The notes under the pieces were generated by a model, which searched no databases, was not told the DNA's origin, and saw only the letters and a program-made list of their open reading frames with translations. Positions 4,727 to 6,003 of a stretch of DNA of 6,003 bases are shown here, in pieces; position 1 is the stretch's first letter; every line of letters starts with the position of its first letter. Source of the DNA: Nitrososphaeraceae archaeon (lineage in GTDB: Archaea > Thermoproteota > Nitrososphaeria > Nitrososphaerales > Nitrososphaeraceae); NCBI GenBank assembly GCA_030038695.1, contig JASHSN010000147.1:1-6003 (forward strand), written 5' to 3'. Position numbers and translations under genes: made by a program.

Positions 4727-5154
4727 TCATCGCAGCTCCTGCAACCATTCCTTTAATCTATCCTGTAATTCGAATATAGGGCTCACGAATTGCAGTATTC
4801 AATTGTTAACCCAGAGGCAAAGCATAGCTCGTTCTCCTAGTCTATACTTCTCAAATATCTGCGGTAACTTTGGGAAGTCTTATTTCAGCCAAATGTCACA
4901 CTGAAACTTACCGATATCTAAGTTTGGTGTGAAAGACGGCCTCATAGGTGAGACATTCCTGAAATGTTCGTACTTGGTAACAGGAGCCATACTTTGCCAA
5001 CGTCTGTCAGGACCATTGTGTGTCTTAACCAACTTGGATAAACTTATCACATCTCTGATGTCTCCCTGCTGTTCCCAGTTAACAATCCAGCTAATGCCTC
5101 AAAAACCGGATGGGTAAGAATGTGTAAGTTATGACAAATAAACTCCCGAGGCTT
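4727..5154 (-). pseudogene. Decayed relative of the zinc-finger gene, copy 2
   Basis: It is convergent with the copy at 4364, as in copy 1, with a 13-nt gap. The 3' part matches the C-terminal domain of the 592-891 protein: IFEKYRLGERAMLCLW, LNTAIRE and the ending KEWLQE (stop TGA 4727-4729). Damage includes a small deletion with frameshift near 4795-4810 and an in-frame TAA at 4880-4882. Upstream, a 73-codon open stretch (4880-5098) contains LSKLVKTHNGPDRRWQSMAP, which has no counterpart in copy 1. A further segment in another frame reads FICHNLHILTHPVFEALAGL up to about 5154. The ancestor was therefore longer than the 99-aa protein, and no intact C2H2 finger remains. Its 5' end overlaps the last codons of the 5129-5434 gene. 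Confidence 0.6.
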
Positions 5155-5434
5155 TTAGTTGACTCATTACATAAACGACTTGCGCAGGTGTTATCCTCTC
5201 TATAATCGATTTTTTTGTATAGTGTAGCATTGTATTTATGAGTGAAGATATCATTTCTGCATCATAAAAAGAGCTAGATTCTAATAGTAATTCCGCAATT
5301 TTGCTCGCATCTGTATCATTAGTTATCTTTCCACTTGTTATTAATGCTCCAAATTTCTGTACTGACTCGTATACTCCTATGTTATATGCTATAAAAGCAA
5401 TCTTTTCTGGAGGCAAAACATCAATTGATTCCAT
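5129..5434 (-). CDS. Helical orphan protein, 101 aa
   Basis: I do not recognise the family. The product is all-helical in appearance, with hydrophobic segments alternating with Ser/Thr-rich turns: IAFIAYNIGVYESVQKFGAL (about 12-31), a Thr/Asp loop, ASKIAELLL, MISSLINTMLHYTKK and a final ITPAQVVYVMSQLKASG. There is no Cys, no signal peptide and no clear transmembrane helix. The ATG at 5434 is preferred over TTG 5443 because TATTAAAA lies about 26 nt upstream, the spacing expected for a leaderless start. Codon use and regular composition argue for a real gene. The last codons overlap the debris of the cassette-copy-2 zinc-finger gene on the same strand, so the natural C-terminus may have been altered by the rearrangement. 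Confidence 0.7.
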   Translation of the reverse strand: MESIDVLPPEKIAFIAYNIGVYESVQKFGALITSGKITNDTDASKIAELLLESSSFYDAEMISSLINTMLHYTKKSIIERITPAQVVYVMSQLKASGVYLS

Positions 5435-5456
5435 TGTTATCAAGCTATAATTATGA

Positions 5457-5464
5457 TTTTAATA
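5457..5464 (-). promoter_or_regulatory. Candidate TATA box for the 101-aa gene
   Basis: Minus-strand TATTAAAA is centred about 26 nt upstream of the ATG at 5434, inside a broader AT-rich stretch (5446-5470). The position is right for a leaderless archaeal transcript and decides the choice of ATG 5434 over the TTG at 5443. Confidence 0.4.
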
Positions 5465-5514
5465 GATAAATTAACGCATTGATCATCTTTTAGTGCTACA
5501 ATACAAGATGTTTT

Positions 5515-5933
5515 ATGAATGTAAAGGTAGAATCACAGTACATATTTGATAAACCAGGAAGGGTTTGTGATTATTCGCATACTTTTGAATAAACAATTAC
5601 GGACCAACTGGAATACTTGATACGGGGAATTTGCTTGCTTCCAAACTGTAGGTATTTTGAGTGTAGAATGGACCATGCCAAGATGTATAACTCCATCCTA
5701 AACATCCTACACGATGTCGCAAAGTCTACATAATTCATATGTTTTTTGTTTGTGTATTGAAGCTCATGAGATAATAGTTAGAGGAATTCCAGCGGTAATA
5801 CAAGTCACGGGATTGAAGCAGAAAGTTATGTCATCGGCTAACCGAAGTAATTCCCAACCTTGCAGACATCGGTGTAATTATGGATAGAGACTATGATAAG
5901 CATGCTAAGGCTTACAAGATAACCATAAAATAA
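5515..5933 (+). pseudogene. Broken winged-helix-like transcription regulator
   Basis: From ATG 5515 one frame reads MNVKVESQYIFDKPGRVCDY, an in-frame TAA at 5590-5592, and then continues through LEYLIRGICLLPN and MDHAKMYNSILNILHDVAKS to TAA 5731-5733. A shifted frame near 5753 carries EAHEIIVRGIPAVIQVTGLK and a Lys/Ser-rich stretch. A third frame from 5856 gives NLADIGVIMDRDYDKHAKAY and KITIK, ending TAA 5931-5933. The order, a helix, a TGL-type turn, a recognition-helix region, then L-x-D-I-G-V-I and a charged wing, is what winged helix-turn-helix (MarR/ArsR-like) regulators show. One stop and two frameshifts make it nonfunctional as written. It is divergent from the 101-aa gene, which it may once have regulated. 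Confidence 0.55.
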
Positions 5934-6003
5934 TCCGATTCGACATCAGCAGCATCTTCAACGGCATAAGCTATTGATGTATCGGTATACAAGAATGTGT
6001 TCC
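5912..6003 (-). CDS. Possible 3' end of a minus-strand gene (partial)
   Basis: A minus-strand frame is open from the window edge to TAA 5912-5914 and reads TFLYTDTSIAYAVEDAADVE followed by SDYFMVIL. The composition is protein-like, with an acidic Ala-rich segment. It would overlap the end of the broken regulator by 22 nt in a convergent arrangement. Only 30 codons are visible and the 5' end is outside the window, so no family can be given. Confidence 0.35.
   Translation of the reverse strand, partial: NTFLYTDTSIAYAVEDAADVESDYFMVIL

Noticed and set aside
4710..5117. Two plus-strand ORFs (4710-4904 and 4929-5117)
   Set aside because: Both are antisense to the decayed zinc-finger relative, whose minus-strand reading matches the 592-891 protein; the plus frames show no motif.
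1..6003. CRISPR array beside the Cas4-like gene
   Set aside because: No regularly spaced repeats of 24-40 nt were seen anywhere in the window; only short direct or inverted repeats are present.
1..6003. Insertion sequence or transposon carrying the duplicated cassette
   Set aside because: No transposase, integrase, matching terminal inverted repeats or target-site duplications could be seen around either copy.

Overview
The window looks like an accessory, partly decayed stretch of an ammonia-oxidising archaeon of the Nitrososphaeria (Thaumarchaeota), possibly near Nitrosocosmicus or Nitrososphaera. The reasons are AT-rich base composition, leaderless-looking starts with AT-rich boxes about 25-33 nt upstream and no good Shine-Dalgarno sites, and protein types I associate with that group: a DUF5678 plus retropepsin-like pair, a solo Cas4-like nuclease, and small zinc-finger and helical orphan proteins. 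The taxonomic call is inference from memory; no rRNA, tRNA or housekeeping gene is present to anchor it.

Layout. 1-245: possible tail of an upstream gene, then two adjacent stem-loops and a promoter. 246-891: a convergent pair, a helical/coiled-coil protein (+) and a classical C2H2 zinc-finger protein (-), with stop codons one base apart. 983-1645: DUF5678 protein and a retropepsin-like aspartic protease, separated only by one in-frame TGA and a short linker. 1642-2061: a doubtful ORF overlapping the protease stop. 2062-2697: mostly non-coding, with possible minus-strand gene debris. 2698-3531: a complete Cas4-like PD-(D/E)XK nuclease with four Fe-S cysteines. 3557-4101: three very small reading frames, including a zinc-ribbon-like protein on the minus strand and a plus-strand gene split by one base at a CCC-TGA site. 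4364-5154: a second, broken copy of the 246-891 convergent pair. 5129-5434: a helical orphan protein (-). 5515-5933: a fragmented winged-helix-like regulator (+). 5912-6003: possible tail of a minus-strand gene leaving the window.

The genes do not form one operon. Only the DUF5678/protease pair looks like a co-transcribed unit. The main biological themes are duplication and decay of a two-gene cassette whose zinc finger is of eukaryotic type, plus several genes broken by single frameshifts. I see no CRISPR array, transposase, inverted terminal repeats, tRNA or rRNA. No complete defence or mobile system can be demonstrated from the sequence alone.
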